DNA of 64,000 bases, from the NCBI GenBank assembly GCA_963727765.1, contig CAVSGZ010000013.1:434001-498000 (forward strand), in the 5' to 3' direction. How positions within the stretch are numbered: the stretch's first letter is position 1; each line of letters begins with the position of its first letter. The stretch comes from FEN-299 sp963727765 (lineage in GTDB: Bacteria > Acidobacteriota > Vicinamibacteria > Vicinamibacterales > Fen-181). Below, one piece after another: positions 38,995 to 49,061 of the stretch. The notes beneath the pieces are model-generated. The model made no database searches. It was not told the origin of the DNA and saw only the letters and a program-made list of their open reading frames with translations. Made by a program: the position numbers and the translations under genes.

Positions 38995-40609
38995 TCAGAA
39001 CCGGTCGCGGCGGCTCAGGCCGTCGAGGGCGCGGCGCGCGTCCTGGTTGCCCGGGTTCAGACGCAATGCCTCGTTCAGTTCGCGCACCGCGTCGGTAGAG
39101 CGGCCCGAGCGGGCCAGCGCGACGGCGAGGCTGCAGTGTGCCGCATCCGACTGCGGGCGCAGCCTCACGGCCTCGGCAAAGTGCTCCCTCGCCTCTTCCA
39201 GCCGTCCCTGGCCGCCGAGCGTCGTCCCCAGCGACATGTGCGCATCGTACTCGTCCACGTGCAGCGTGATCATCGTGGCCCGCGTGAAGAGCGCCACGTT
39301 GTCTCTCCAGTAGCCCGCCTGCACACGCGTGGTCAAGACGCAGCCGACCATGGCGACGATGGCCAGGGCGGAGGCCACCATCCGGAGGATGGGGCTGGCG
39401 GCCCACGAGCGCGGCAAGGCCCCATGCAACCATGATGAAGATCCCGATGAGCGGGACGTAGGTGTAGCGATCCGCCCTCGCCTGGACGCCAACCTGCACC
39501 AGGCCCGCAACCGGAACCAGGGTCCCCAGATACCAGAGCCATCCGACGATCAGGTAGGGCTCCTTGCGCGCCAGGCGATACGCCGCCCAGGAAACGACAG
39601 CGAGAACCGCCAGCGCCATCACCACCTGGCCGGCCGGCACGCCGTCCGGGAACGGATAGATCATCGTCAGGCCCGAGGGCCACAGCGCGTCGCGCAGGTA
39701 CGCGACGATGGACACGACGGCGTTTTGCAGCCGCAAGCTGAAGGAATGGACCTCGAACGGAGTCACGGCTCCGCCGCGCTGCTGGGCGACCAGGGTGACG
39801 ATGCTCGACGCGGCCGCCATGGCGAACAGCGGGCGTTTCTCCCGCACCAGCGGCCATCCCGCTTCCAGGAGGCCAAGGGCCCCGAGCGTTCTGGCCTGGG
39901 CCGGCCGGTCCTTCGAGCGGTGCTTCTTTCCGCCCCTTCTTGACGAACTGGTTGCCGGGTCGAGTCGCTGCAGCGGCCAGACGTCGAGCAGCAGCAGCAC
40001 GAAGGGCAGCGTGACGAGCATCGGCTTCGCCATCAGGCCGAGGGCAAAGAACACCAGCACGAGCGCGTAGCAAACGCGCCGCGAGCGACCCGCTGTCGCG
40101 CCCGCTGCCGGCGCGGCCGGCCCCGAGTAACGCACGAACCCCGCATACGCCCACAGCGTGAGCATCAGGAAGAAGGTACTCAGGACGTCCTTGCGCTCGG
40201 CGACCCACGCCACCGATTCGACGTGCAGCGGATGGACAGCGAACAGCGCCGCCACCAGGGCGCTGCGCCACAGCGCGCCGGTGAGCAGGACGAGCAGCCC
40301 GAACAGGAGGAGGGTGTTCCCCGTGTGCAGGGCCAGGCTGGTCAGGTGGTGCGCCCCCGCGGCGACGCCGAACAGCTGCACGTCCAGCATGTGCGAGAGC
40401 CAGGTCACCGGGTGCCAGTTGGCCGCGTGGCCCGTGGTGAAGGCCCAGGCGAGGCCCTCCCAGGTCAGGCCTCCCAGGACGTGCGGGTTCTCGGTGACGT
40501 AGGCAGGATCGTCGAGCTGCACGAAGTCGTAGTGCCCGACCGGCGCGTACACGGCCACCGTCAGCGCCGCGAGGGCCAGAGCAACGAGGATCGTTCGACG
40601 ACGAGTCAT
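38995..40609 (-). CDS. TMTC-like membrane protein with short TPR tail, frame interrupted
   Basis: A protein of about 537 aa after repair. DFVQLDDPAYVTENP (acidic pair), NWHPVTWLSHMLDVQLFG and HPLHVESVAWVAERKDVLSTFF are strong TMTC-like landmarks; about ten helices follow, then two or three TPRs ending in GLSRRDRF. The frame is broken after WGLAAL; removing one C from CCC at 39402-39404 gives LVAASPILRM and rejoins the frame that ends at 38995. Without the repair the first part reads on into the next gene as one false giant frame. ATG at 40609; it follows the next paralogue by 13 nt. Confidence 0.85.
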
Positions 40610-40622
40610 TGCAGCGTCCCGT

Positions 40623-42948
40623 TCACCTGCGCGCTCCCGGCACCGCCCGCATGCGGCTGGCCGCCATCTCCAATGCGCGTCGGGCAGTATCGTTGCCGGG
40701 GTTGAGGCGCAACGCCTCGTTGAGCTCCGCCACCGCTTCCTGGAACCGCCCGGCGGCGGCCAGCGCGATGCCCAGGGTACTGGTGGGCGGTGTCCGAGGC
40801 GGGCTGGAGGCGGACGGTCTCCGCGAAATGCGGGATGGCCTCCGCGAGCCGGCCTTGGCCCGTCAGCGCCAGCGCCAGGCTCGTGTGGGCGACCGCGAGG
40901 TCGGGCTGCAGGCGCAGCGCTTCCTCGAACTGCCCGACCGCTTCCGGCGCGCGCCCCTGGCTCGCGAGCACGGTGCCCAGATTGTAATGGTAAGCGCTGA
41001 CGTCGGGCTTCAGCCGGACGGCCTCGGCCGAGCGCGCCACCGCTTCTTCACTCTCGCCAAGGGTGGCCAGGGCCACGCCGAGGTTGGTCAGCACGTCGGG
41101 CTGGCCGGGTTGCACGCGCAGCGCCTCCCGGTACTGCGCAGCGGCCTCGGCCGTCCTCCCCGCGGCCGACAGCGCGACGCCGAGGTTGTTGCGCGCGTCC
41201 ACGAGGCGGGGATTGAGCCGCAGCGCCTCGCGATACTCCGCGATGGCGTCGTCGATCCTGCCCTGGCTGGCGAGCGCCTTCCCGAGGCCGCTGTGGGCCG
41301 AGGCCAGGTCCGGCTGGGCACCGAGAGCGGTCCTGAACTGGCGGATCGCCTCGTCGGTCCGACCCTGCGATGCGAGCGCCTTCCCAAGGTTCTCGTTGGC
41401 CGCCGCGAGGTTGGGGTTGAGCGCCAGCGCCTTGCGGTACTCCGCGATCGCCTCGTCCAACCGGCCCTGACGTGCGCGCGTCAGGCCCAGGTTGTTGTGG
41501 GCTTCGGGATAGTCGGGGGCGAAGCGAATTGCGCCTGAGAAATACCGGGCGGCCTCGTCAGTCCGGCCAGTTTCGTTGCTCAGATATCCGAGCGAGTTCA
41601 GCGCGAAGTAGTTGCCGGGATCCACAGCCAGCGCGTGCTGCCACAGGAGCGTGCTGTCGGCCCACCAGCCGATCTGCGCCCGTGCCGACACGGCGTAAAG
41701 CGCGATGATGACGGCGGCCGCTGCCGGCAGTGCTACGCGCCGCGCGGACCAACGGCCCATGGCGTCGCACGCGCCCCACGCGACCGCAATGAACAGACCG
41801 ACGAGCGGCACGTAGGTGTAGCGATCGGCCATCGCCTGCCGGCCGACCTGGACGATCCCGATCACGGGCGCGATTGTGATCAGGTACCAGAGCCACCCGG
41901 CGAGAAGATACGGCCGGCTGCGCGCCAGCCTCGCGGCGAGAATCGAGACAGCGATCAATGACAGGATCGCGCCGGCAACCTCGGCGGCCGGGATCGACGC
42001 CGGATACGGGTAGAACGCGCTCAGGCCGTTCGGCCAGATCGCTTTCAGCGGATAGGCGGCGCAGGCCACCGCCGCGTTGGCCAGGCGACGGGCGAGCGGA
42101 ATGACGGCCAGCCCCGAAACGGCGCCTCCACGTTGCTGGACCAGGAAGGTGACCGCGCTCGACACGGCGGCGAGCGCCACGAGCGGCACCTTTTCGAGAA
42201 CGAGGCCGCGCCAGGTGCGCGTGCGCGCGGCGCCGGGCGCGTCACCGGCCGGGCCCGTTCGTCCCAACCGCCCGAGCGGCCAGACATCGAGCACCAGCAG
42301 CACCAGCGGCAGCGTCACCAGCATCGGCTTGGCCATCAGACCGAGCGTGAACCAGAGCAGCATCAACGCGTAGGACCAATGTCGGGATCCGCTGTCCGTC
42401 GCGGCCGCCACGCCTCGGCGGAGGGCCGGCAGCCCGGCGTACGACAGGTAGGCCCACACCGCGAGCATCCAGAAGAACGTGCTGAGCACGTCCTTCCGCT
42501 CGGCGATCCAGGCCACCGACTCCACGTGCAGGGGATGCACGGCGAACAGCGCGGCGACGAAGGCGCTCGGCCCGGCACGTCCTGTCATCCTCGACAGCAG
42601 GAGAAACAGCAGGAGCGTGTTGAGGACGTGCAGGACGAGGTTCGTGACGTGGTGCGCGCCGGGGGCCATGCCGAACAGCTGCACGTCCAGCATGTGCGAC
42701 AGCCACGTCACCGGGTGCCAGTTCGCCGCGCGGCTGGTGGTGAAGGCCCACGCCACCCCGGCCCACGTGAGGCCGTGCGCGACGACGGGATTTTCGCTGA
42801 CGTAGACGGGGTCGTCCACCGACACGAAGTCGAAGTGGCGCACCGGCTCGTAGACGGCGACCGTGAGCGCCGCAAGCGCCAGGAGGAGCCACAGGGTCGG
42901 TCCCGATGCCACCGGGCGGGACTTCAGCACGGGATCAGAGATTATCAC
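40623..42948 (-). CDS. TMTC-like membrane protein with long TPR array, frame interrupted near 3' end
   Basis: A protein of about 774 aa after repair. The N-terminal GT-C part has VSVDDPVYVSENP, NWHPVTWLSHMLDVQLFG and HPLHVESVAWIAERKDVLSTFF and about ten helices up to residue 430. The C-terminal part has about nine tandem TPRs (for example AEAHNNLGLTRARQGRLDEA). The frame is lost at TAHQYP; removing one G from GGG at 40775-40777 gives TAHQYLGIAL, a consensus TPR, and stop at 40623. First of three tandem paralogues on the minus strand; divergent from a GT-C gene at 43054. Confidence 0.87.
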
Positions 42949-43053
42949 GCGCTCCGGGCAGGCAACTGTGCCGTGGCCTGCCGACGGCCTGCGCCGGGCC
43001 TTGCATTAGAATGTCGGGGTCGCAAGAGAGGCGGCCGCTCCCGCGACCATTCA

Positions 43054-44733
43054 ATGACCAGGACGACAACGAGACACCGGCGACCCGCGCGGGACGAACG
43101 GCCGGCGGGACGAACCGCTCCGACCCCTAGCGCATTGTGGGACTACCACGCCGTAGCGCTGGCGGCGGTGGTGGCGCTCATCAGCCTCATCCGGTGGCGG
43201 CTGCTCGCCACACCGTTCGAACGCGACGAAGGCGAGTACGCGTACATGGGCAGCCTGATCCTGCACGGCGGCCTGCCCTACCGCGACGCCTACAACATGA
43301 AGCTGCCGGGCACCTACGGCATGTATTCGCTGATCGTCGGCGCCTTCGGCAGCTCGCCGACAGGCGTGCACGCGGGGTTCGCGATCGTGTCGCTCGCCAC
43401 GATCGTGCTCGTCTATGCCGCCTTCAGGCGCTTGTTCACGCCGATGGTCGGCCTGGTGGCCGCCACCACGTACGGTCTTCTCTCGGTCAGCGGCCCGATG
43501 CTCGGCCCGGCGGCTCACGCCACTCACTTCGTCAACTTCTTCGTCGTCCTGGGCCTGTGGTGCTACTCGCGGTGGGACGACCGCCGGCCGTGGCTTTCCG
43601 GCGGGCTTGTCGGATTGATGTTCGGCCTCGCGGTCCTGATGAAGCAGCCCGCTGTCTTCTTCGTGGCGTTCGGCGGCCTGATGGTGCTGGTGCGGGCGGG
43701 AACGGTGGTGCCGCGGTCCTGGAAGACGATCGCGGCCGCGCTGGCAGCCTTCGTCGCCGCTGCGGCCGTGCCGTACGGTGCTGTCGTCCTGGTTGTGGTT
43801 GCAGGCGACGCGTTCGGCAAGTTCTGGTCCTGGACCGTGACCTACGCGATGAGCTATGCGTCGGCCGACACGTCATGGGCGCTCGGAACGACGCTCGTCG
43901 GCCTGTCGTTCGGCCCGATGTTCAGGGAGTATCCGCTGGTCTGGCTGCTGGCGCTCGCCGGCCTGGTGGTGGTGTGGATCGCCGGCTACGACTGGCGGCA
44001 GAAGCTCTTCGTGATCGCGCTGTCCGTCTGCTCGGTCGGCGCGGTCCTGCCCGGCCTCAACTTCCGCAGGCACTATTTCGTCGTGCTCTTGCCCGCCGTC
44101 GGACTGCTCGTAGCCTTCACCCTCGAGTTCGCCGCACGTCTGATCCCGGGCGGACGCAGCCGTCGGGTGGTCCGGGCGTTGCCGTTTGTCGCGATCGTCG
44201 CGATGGGACTCGTCGCGATCGCGAACGGACGGGCCTATTACATCGACGACCCGCCCGACGAGGTGAACAGGAAGATGTACGCGGGGAATCCGTTCGTCGA
44301 GACGAAGGCGGTCGGGCTGCGCCTCGCGGCCGATACGACCCCCGCGGACACGATTGCCGTCCTCGGATCGGAACCGGAGATCTTCGTCTATGCCGGACGA
44401 CGATCGGCCACCGGCTACATCTACGTGTATCCGCTGGTCGAACTGCAGCCCGACAACCTGAAGATGCAGCACGAGATGATGGCCGAGATCGAGGCCGCGC
44501 GGCCCAAGTATCTCGTGTTCTGCAACGTCCCGTTGTCGTGGGCCGCCAGGCCGGGCGTGCCGGACGACATCCTCCGGTGGTTCGATCGGTACGCGGCTGC
44601 CAACTACGACATCGTGGGACTCGTGGAAATCGGCTCGAGCGGATCGCCCGCGGCGTACTTCTGGGACGCCGAAGTCAGAGGCCGGCGGCCGGGCGAGAAT
44701 TCGCTCTGGGTGCTACGGAGGAAGGGGGCCTGA
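43054..44733 (+). CDS. GT-C-type polytopic glycosyltransferase (GT39/PMT_2-like)
   Basis: A 559-aa protein with about eleven membrane helices and a C-terminal periplasmic domain (about 420-559). FERDEGEYAYMGSLIL after helix 1 matches the acidic DE motif of ArnT/PMT-like enzymes that use polyprenyl-phosphate sugars, and RDAYNMKLPGTYGMYSL follows as in this family. A basic N-terminus precedes helix 1. ATG at 43054; the open frame continues upstream into antisense of the TMTC-like gene and is not coding there. The sugar and acceptor are unknown. Confidence 0.87.
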   Translation: MTRTTTRHRRPARDERPAGRTAPTPSALWDYHAVALAAVVALISLIRWRLLATPFERDEGEYAYMGSLILHGGLPYRDAYNMKLPGTYGMYSLIVGAFGSSPTGVHAGFAIVSLATIVLVYAAFRRLFTPMVGLVAATTYGLLSVSGPMLGPAAHATHFVNFFVVLGLWCYSRWDDRRPWLSGGLVGLMFGLAVLMKQPAVFFVAFGGLMVLVRAGTVVPRSWKTIAAALAAFVAAAAVPYGAVVLVVVAGDAFGKFWSWTVTYAMSYASADTSWALGTTLVGLSFGPMFREYPLVWLLALAGLVVVWIAGYDWRQKLFVIALSVCSVGAVLPGLNFRRHYFVVLLPAVGLLVAFTLEFAARLIPGGRSRRVVRALPFVAIVAMGLVAIANGRAYYIDDPPDEVNRKMYAGNPFVETKAVGLRLAADTTPADTIAVLGSEPEIFVYAGRRSATGYIYVYPLVELQPDNLKMQHEMMAEIEAARPKYLVFCNVPLSWAARPGVPDDILRWFDRYAAANYDIVGLVEIGSSGSPAAYFWDAEVRGRRPGENSLWVLRRKGA

Positions 44734-44763
44734 GCCCAACGCCTTCCTGTAGCGCGAGCCGTC

Positions 44764-45582
44764 CTACAGATCTCGCCTCTGGAATTTCCAGTACGCCACA
44801 GCCGCAAGGACCGCCGCGCTCGCGACCAGCACACCAAGGTCGCTCGCCGTCGGCGCCACTCCGCTGGCGACGTCGAAGCCGGGGAAATAGTGGAACGGCA
44901 GCCAGGGCCGAAGCGGCGCCGCCTTCTCCCAGGCATCCGCGATGAAATTGAGCAGGTACAGGCACACCATGACCACGGCGACGCCGCCAAACGCCGCGCC
45001 GCGCCGCCGCGCCAGGGCCGACGCCACGAGGCCTGCCGCCGCGAAGACCCAGGCAAGGGCGACCACGTGCGCGCCGAGGCTCAGCACCCGCGAGAATGGC
45101 GGCCAGGCGGATCCGGCAGGCGCGATGGCGGCAAGGCCGGCGAATGTCCCCGCCATCATCGCGAGACCCACCACGGCGACGACGCCGAGCGAGACGATCA
45201 GGCTACGCGTGATCACCGCGCGGCGGGGCACGGGCCGCGCGAGCTCAAGGTCGAACAATCCCCACTCGACTTCTCCCGCCGGCTCGGTGGCCGCGTACGC
45301 GCCGAGCAGGGTCAGCGCGAAGACCACGACCGGGTGGAAGTAGCCGAACATCGTGATGCCGGCGAAGGAGGCGAGCATGAACACCGAGGGGCCGAACGCC
45401 TGCTGCACGCCCATCGGCATCATCGCCGACAGCAGCGCGAACGACCGCGCCGTCTGCAGCGCCGAGGCGATCACGACGAGCATCACCTGGAACACGGTCA
45501 GGATCGCGCCGACCGCGAGGAACACCGGTCGCCCGCGGGCGAGCGACCTGAGCACGAGCGTGCGCAGAAGGGTGCCGCGCAT
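44764..45582 (-). CDS. ABC transporter permease (ABC-2 type)
   Basis: A 272-aa membrane protein with about six helices. The EVEWGLFDLELARPVPRRAVITRSL loop is the coupling region typical of ABC-2 permeases that partner with CcmA/NatA-like ATPases, and the protein ends with YWKFQRRDL. ATG at 45582 overlaps the stop of the ATPase gene (ATGA). Together they make a simple exporter of unknown substrate. Convergent with the GT-C gene. Confidence 0.88.
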   Translation of the reverse strand: MRGTLLRTLVLRSLARGRPVFLAVGAILTVFQVMLVVIASALQTARSFALLSAMMPMGVQQAFGPSVFMLASFAGITMFGYFHPVVVFALTLLGAYAATEPAGEVEWGLFDLELARPVPRRAVITRSLIVSLGVVAVVGLAMMAGTFAGLAAIAPAGSAWPPFSRVLSLGAHVVALAWVFAAAGLVASALARRRGAAFGGVAVVMVCLYLLNFIADAWEKAAPLRPWLPFHYFPGFDVASGVAPTASDLGVLVASAAVLAAVAYWKFQRRDL

Positions 45583-46481
45583 CAGTTCCTCGCGTAGATC
45601 CGGAGCACGTAGTCCTCGAGCGACGGGCGGTCGACGTCGATGTCGGCCACCGGCAGGCCCCGCAGGTTCCCGACGAGCGGCCCCAGCGGCCCGCTCACCT
45701 CGAGCGACCACTCGGTGGCGGTGTACGAGACGATTCGCACGCCCGGCAGGTCCGGCGGCGGGAACAGCTGCCCCTCCGCGAATCGGACATTGACGCGGCG
45801 CGGAAGCGACTCGCGAACCGCGGCCACCGACTCGACCGCCACGAGGCGACCCTCGCGGATGACGGCCACGCGGTCGCACGTGCTCTCCACCTCCGACAGC
45901 ACGTGCGACGACAGGAAGACCGTCGTCCTCCCCTCGCGCTTGAGCTCGGCCATCGTCTCGGCAAAGGCCTCGATCATCAGCGGGTCCAGGCCGGAGGTCG
46001 GCTCGTCGAGGATCACCACTTTCGGCCGCGTCATCAGCGCCTGGACGATGCCGAACTTCCGACGCGTGCCGTGGGAGAGATCGCGCAGCTTGCGTTTCAG
46101 GTCGTGCGCGCCCAGGTTGAACCGGCGCAGCAGGTGGTCGATCGTCTCCGGTTCCGGCCGGCCGGCGCCGAGCGAGGCGAGATAGCCGAGGTAATCGGCG
46201 CCCGTCAGTTCGGGGTAGACGGGCATCTCGCCGGGCAGGTAGCCAACGAGGCGCCTGGCTTCGAGGCTCTGCCGGTGGCAGTCGAAGCCGCCGATTGCGG
46301 CCGAGCCGCGGGTGGGCCGGATGAGGTCGAGCAGCAGCCGGATCGTGGTCGTCTTGCCCGAGCCGTTCGGCCCGAGAAAGCCGAGGACCTCGCCCTCCTG
46401 CACGTCGAGCGTCAGGCCGTCGAGCGCGCGCAGGCGGCCGTAATCCTTGGTCAGGGCGTCGAGGCAGATGACCGGGGCCAT
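45582..46481 (-). CDS. ABC transporter ATP-binding protein
   Basis: A 299-aa ATPase. Walker A GPNGSGKTT, Q-loop region GYLPGEMPVYPELTG, signature DLSHGTRRKFG (a diverged LSxG), Walker B VVILDEPTSGLDP and the H-loop SSHVLSEVE are all present. A C-terminal regulatory-type domain follows, as in NatA/CcmA-like proteins. ATG at 46481 is preferred; an upstream TTG would add eight residues. Translationally coupled to its permease. Confidence 0.93.
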   Translation of the reverse strand: MAPVICLDALTKDYGRLRALDGLTLDVQEGEVLGFLGPNGSGKTTTIRLLLDLIRPTRGSAAIGGFDCHRQSLEARRLVGYLPGEMPVYPELTGADYLGYLASLGAGRPEPETIDHLLRRFNLGAHDLKRKLRDLSHGTRRKFGIVQALMTRPKVVILDEPTSGLDPLMIEAFAETMAELKREGRTTVFLSSHVLSEVESTCDRVAVIREGRLVAVESVAAVRESLPRRVNVRFAEGQLFPPPDLPGVRIVSYTATEWSLEVSGPLGPLVGNLRGLPVADIDVDRPSLEDYVLRIYARN

Positions 46482-46534
46482 TGGCAGGGAACCATTGTGC
46501 GCCAAAAACCGTCTCTAGGATACGGAGACCGACA

Positions 46535-46705
46535 ATGACCTTGTTCAAGAAGATATTGAGTTTCGGCAACGGGCGGCCGGTGGAACGCGTTCGGATCTGC
46601 CCGGAGTGCGGCATGGCCGTGAGCGACCACAAGGACTGGTGCTCGATCTTCCGCGCGCGCCAGGCGATGGCGGCGCGCGAACAGGCCAAGAGGGCTACAG
46701 CCTGA
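46535..46705 (+). CDS. zinc-ribbon-like micro-protein
   Basis: A 56-aa basic protein. RICPECGMAVSDHKDWC supplies CxxC and a third Cys plus His, a partial zinc-ribbon or treble-clef-like knuckle; the rest is a basic helix (RARQAMAAREQAKR). ATG at 46535 follows a GGAG about 8 nt upstream. The family is not recognised. It is divergent from the ABC ATPase. Confidence 0.6.
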   Translation: MTLFKKILSFGNGRPVERVRICPECGMAVSDHKDWCSIFRARQAMAAREQAKRATA

Positions 46706-46739
46706 CCGCGCTCGCTTGTCTTCGGTTGCTCTCCTGATC

Positions 46740-46785
46740 GGCGTGAGCCTTGAGCCTCCGAGCTTGGGCCTTGGGCCTCCTGCCT
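46740..46785. repeat. gagccttgagcct short repeat
   Basis: Degenerate gagcc/gggcc words (tgagccttgagcctccgagc, then ttgggccttgggcc) between the micro-protein and the S9 peptidase gene. It is related to the blocks at 6392 and 58203. Confidence 0.45.
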
Positions 46786-46836
46786 TCGTTCCTGTAACAT
46801 TCCCCCGCCCCGGCCCCCAATGACCAGGAGGTTCTC

Positions 46837-48051
46837 TTGAATCGGCCAGCTCTTCGGTTTTCGCAGTCGTTCGTGGTCGCGATGGCTGTCGCGGTCGCCG
46901 GGCTCGCCACCCTTGTAGGGCAGGCGCCCCAGGCGCAGCCGCCCGCTCGCACGCCGCAGCAGGCACAGGCACCGGCCGCTCAGCAGCCTCGCCAGAGCCC
47001 GCGTCAGCAGGTCCCGTTCGATGACGCGCGGGCGCACCGGCTGTACGTGCCGACCGACCCGAAGTTCCAGTCGCTCGGCACCAACTACCAGGCCGACATC
47101 GCGGCGCGCGAGAAGGACGCCGCACGCTATCCCGAGCTCTGCAAAGGGATCATCGACTTCAGCATCGTCAAGTACCGGAGCAGCGTGGGCGACATCGACG
47201 TCCCGGCCTACCTGTTCCAGCCGATTCAGAAGCGCGGGCCGAAGGGACACGCGGCGATGGTCTGGGTGCACGGCGGCGTGCACGGAAACTGGGGCATCAC
47301 GATGTTCCCGTTCGTGAAGGAGGCGGTCGCCCGCGGCTACGTGATCATCGCGCCCGACTACCGCGGCAGCACCGGCTACGGCGAGGCCTATCACCAGTTG
47401 ATCGACTACGGCGGCAAGGAGGTGGACGACACGATCTCGGCGGTCGACTACCTGAAGACCCTGCCCTACGTCGACCCGGCGCGCATCGGCATCATGGGCT
47501 GGAGCCACGGCGGCTACATCACGCTGATGTCGGTCTTCCGGAAGCAGCATCCGTTCGCGGCCGGCGCGGCGATTGTCCCGGTGACCAACCTGGTGTTCCG
47601 GCTGTCGTTCAAGGGACCCAGCTATCAATGGGATTTCGCGACGCAGAAGGAAATCCAGGGGCTGCCGTTCGAGAAGCCGGAGGTCTACATCGAGCGCTCC
47701 CCGCTCTACCACGTGGACAACCTGAAGGTACCGCTGCTGGTGCACGTGGCGACCAACGACCTCGACGTGAACTACGTGGAGGACCAGCAGATCGTCGACG
47801 CGCTCCGGTCGCGCAAGCCGGACTTGGCCGAGACGAAGGTGTACGTGGATCCGCCGCGGTGGGGGCCGAGCGGCGGCCACTCGTTCAGCCGGCGGGTCGA
47901 CCCGGCGACGCTGCAGCGCGTGGAGTCGCCCGCGCAGCTCGACTCGTGGAACCGAACGTGGGCGTTCTTCGAGTGGAACCTGCGGCCGTACGAGGACCGC
48001 TCGAAGCCGGTGACCTACATCGACCAGGCTCCCCGTGGACAGAGACAGTAG
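46837..48051 (+). CDS. secreted S9-family serine peptidase/alpha-beta hydrolase
   Basis: A 404-aa protein with signal peptide (about 1-28, ending VGQA) and a Gln/Pro/Ala-rich linker (about 30-60). The alpha/beta-hydrolase core has the oxyanion block VWVHGGVHGNWG, nucleophile motif GWSHGGY and a candidate catalytic His in GPSGGHSFS. It resembles the catalytic domain of prolyl oligopeptidases without the propeller. The start is TTG at 46837 with AGGAGG 7 nt upstream; the nearby ATG is out of frame. Confidence 0.85.
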   Translation: MNRPALRFSQSFVVAMAVAVAGLATLVGQAPQAQPPARTPQQAQAPAAQQPRQSPRQQVPFDDARAHRLYVPTDPKFQSLGTNYQADIAAREKDAARYPELCKGIIDFSIVKYRSSVGDIDVPAYLFQPIQKRGPKGHAAMVWVHGGVHGNWGITMFPFVKEAVARGYVIIAPDYRGSTGYGEAYHQLIDYGGKEVDDTISAVDYLKTLPYVDPARIGIMGWSHGGYITLMSVFRKQHPFAAGAAIVPVTNLVFRLSFKGPSYQWDFATQKEIQGLPFEKPEVYIERSPLYHVDNLKVPLLVHVATNDLDVNYVEDQQIVDALRSRKPDLAETKVYVDPPRWGPSGGHSFSRRVDPATLQRVESPAQLDSWNRTWAFFEWNLRPYEDRSKPVTYIDQAPRGQRQ

Positions 48052-48087
48052 GGGGTAGCCAGCAGGCGGCACGCAGAGAGACAGGAC

Positions 48088-48150
48088 CGTACGTAGGGCG
48101 GGTCTTCAGACCCGCCAACGTCGGCGGCCCTAAAGGACCGCCCTACATCC
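48088..48150. repeat. gtagggcgggtcttcag palindromic repeat
   Basis: Two linked palindromes: gcgggtcttcagacccgc, then ggcggccctaaaggaccgcc, flanked by cgtag and ctac. The first is a close copy of the repeat at 12690-12730. It lies between convergent genes and may help terminate both. Confidence 0.6.
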
Positions 48151-48168
48151 GGAATGCCCCGCTGACCG

Positions 48169-49026
48169 CTAGACGAGGTACTTCCGCAAGAACGCGACCG
48201 TCCTGCCCCACGCCCGCTCCGCCGCCGCTTTGTCGTAGCGCGCGGCGTTGGTGTCGTTGTTGAACGCGTGGTTCGCGCCCTCGTACATGAACAGCTCGTA
48301 GGTCTTGTGGTCCGCGTCGAGCGCGGCCTTGAAGTCGGGGATGCCGGCGTCGATCCGCTGATCGAGCCCCGCGTAGTGCAGCAGCAGCGGGCAGGAAATC
48401 TTCGGCACCTCCGCCGCCGGGATCTGCATGCCGTAGTAGGCCACGCCGGCAGCCAGCGTCGTGCCTGCCGTGGCCAGGCGGTTGACCATCCCGCCTCCCC
48501 AACAGAAGCCGACCGCGCCAACCCTGCCGGTCGACTCCGGGTGCGCGGAGAGGAACTTCACGGCGGCCGCGTAGTGCGCCACCGTCTCCTCCGGCTTGAG
48601 CGTTCCGATCAACTTGATCGCTTCTTCCTCGTTCGGCGGCGTGCCGCCGAGCGGAGAGAGCGCGTCGACCGCGAAGGCGATGAACCCCTCCTTCGCGATC
48701 CGCCGCGCCACGTCTTCGATGTGGGGGTTGAGGCCGCGGTTCTCGTGGATGACGATCACCGCGGGACGCTTCTTCCCGCCCTTCTCGCGGGCGAGGTAGC
48801 CGGACATCTTCGTGCCGGCCGCGTCGTACGAGGCGCGCTCGATCTCCAGGCTCTTGTCGCCTGCCGCGACGATGGGTGCCTGGCCGTAGTTGTTCTCGAG
48901 CGTCGGCAGCAGCGCGAGCGCGGCCGCCGACCCGCCGACGGTCTGGCCCAGCCGGTCGAGAAACGCTCGCCGGCTGATCCCGCCGTGGACGTACTGGTCG
49001 TACAGGTTGATCACGTCTTGGCGCAT
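48169..49026 (-). CDS. exported dienelactone-hydrolase-family protein
   Basis: A 285-aa alpha/beta hydrolase. GISRRAFLDRLGQTVGGSAAALALL is a likely twin-arginine signal. The DLH triad is visible: Cys in VGFCWGGGM, Asp in AGLDQRIDAG and His in GANHAFNND; IHENRGL is the oxyanion block. Cys rather than Ser as nucleophile is the DLH hallmark. The substrate is an unknown ester or lactone. ATG at 49026, 35 nt after the DPP4-like gene and on the same strand. Confidence 0.88.
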   Translation of the reverse strand: MRQDVINLYDQYVHGGISRRAFLDRLGQTVGGSAAALALLPTLENNYGQAPIVAAGDKSLEIERASYDAAGTKMSGYLAREKGGKKRPAVIVIHENRGLNPHIEDVARRIAKEGFIAFAVDALSPLGGTPPNEEEAIKLIGTLKPEETVAHYAAAVKFLSAHPESTGRVGAVGFCWGGGMVNRLATAGTTLAAGVAYYGMQIPAAEVPKISCPLLLHYAGLDQRIDAGIPDFKAALDADHKTYELFMYEGANHAFNNDTNAARYDKAAAERAWGRTVAFLRKYLV

Positions 49027-49061
49027 GGGGGCTCCCTTCAAAGACAGTATGCAGCAGGCAG

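Noticed and set aside
36830..40609. A 1259-aa fusion of two TMTC-like proteins
   Set aside because: The long frame arises only because one base is extra at 39402-39404. The first protein ends at 38995 in the repaired frame and a second start follows 11 nt later.
44764..48072. A 1102-aa minus-strand frame covering the ABC transporter and the S9 gene
   Set aside because: Only the permease portion (44764-45582) is real; the rest is antisense or out of frame to better-supported genes.
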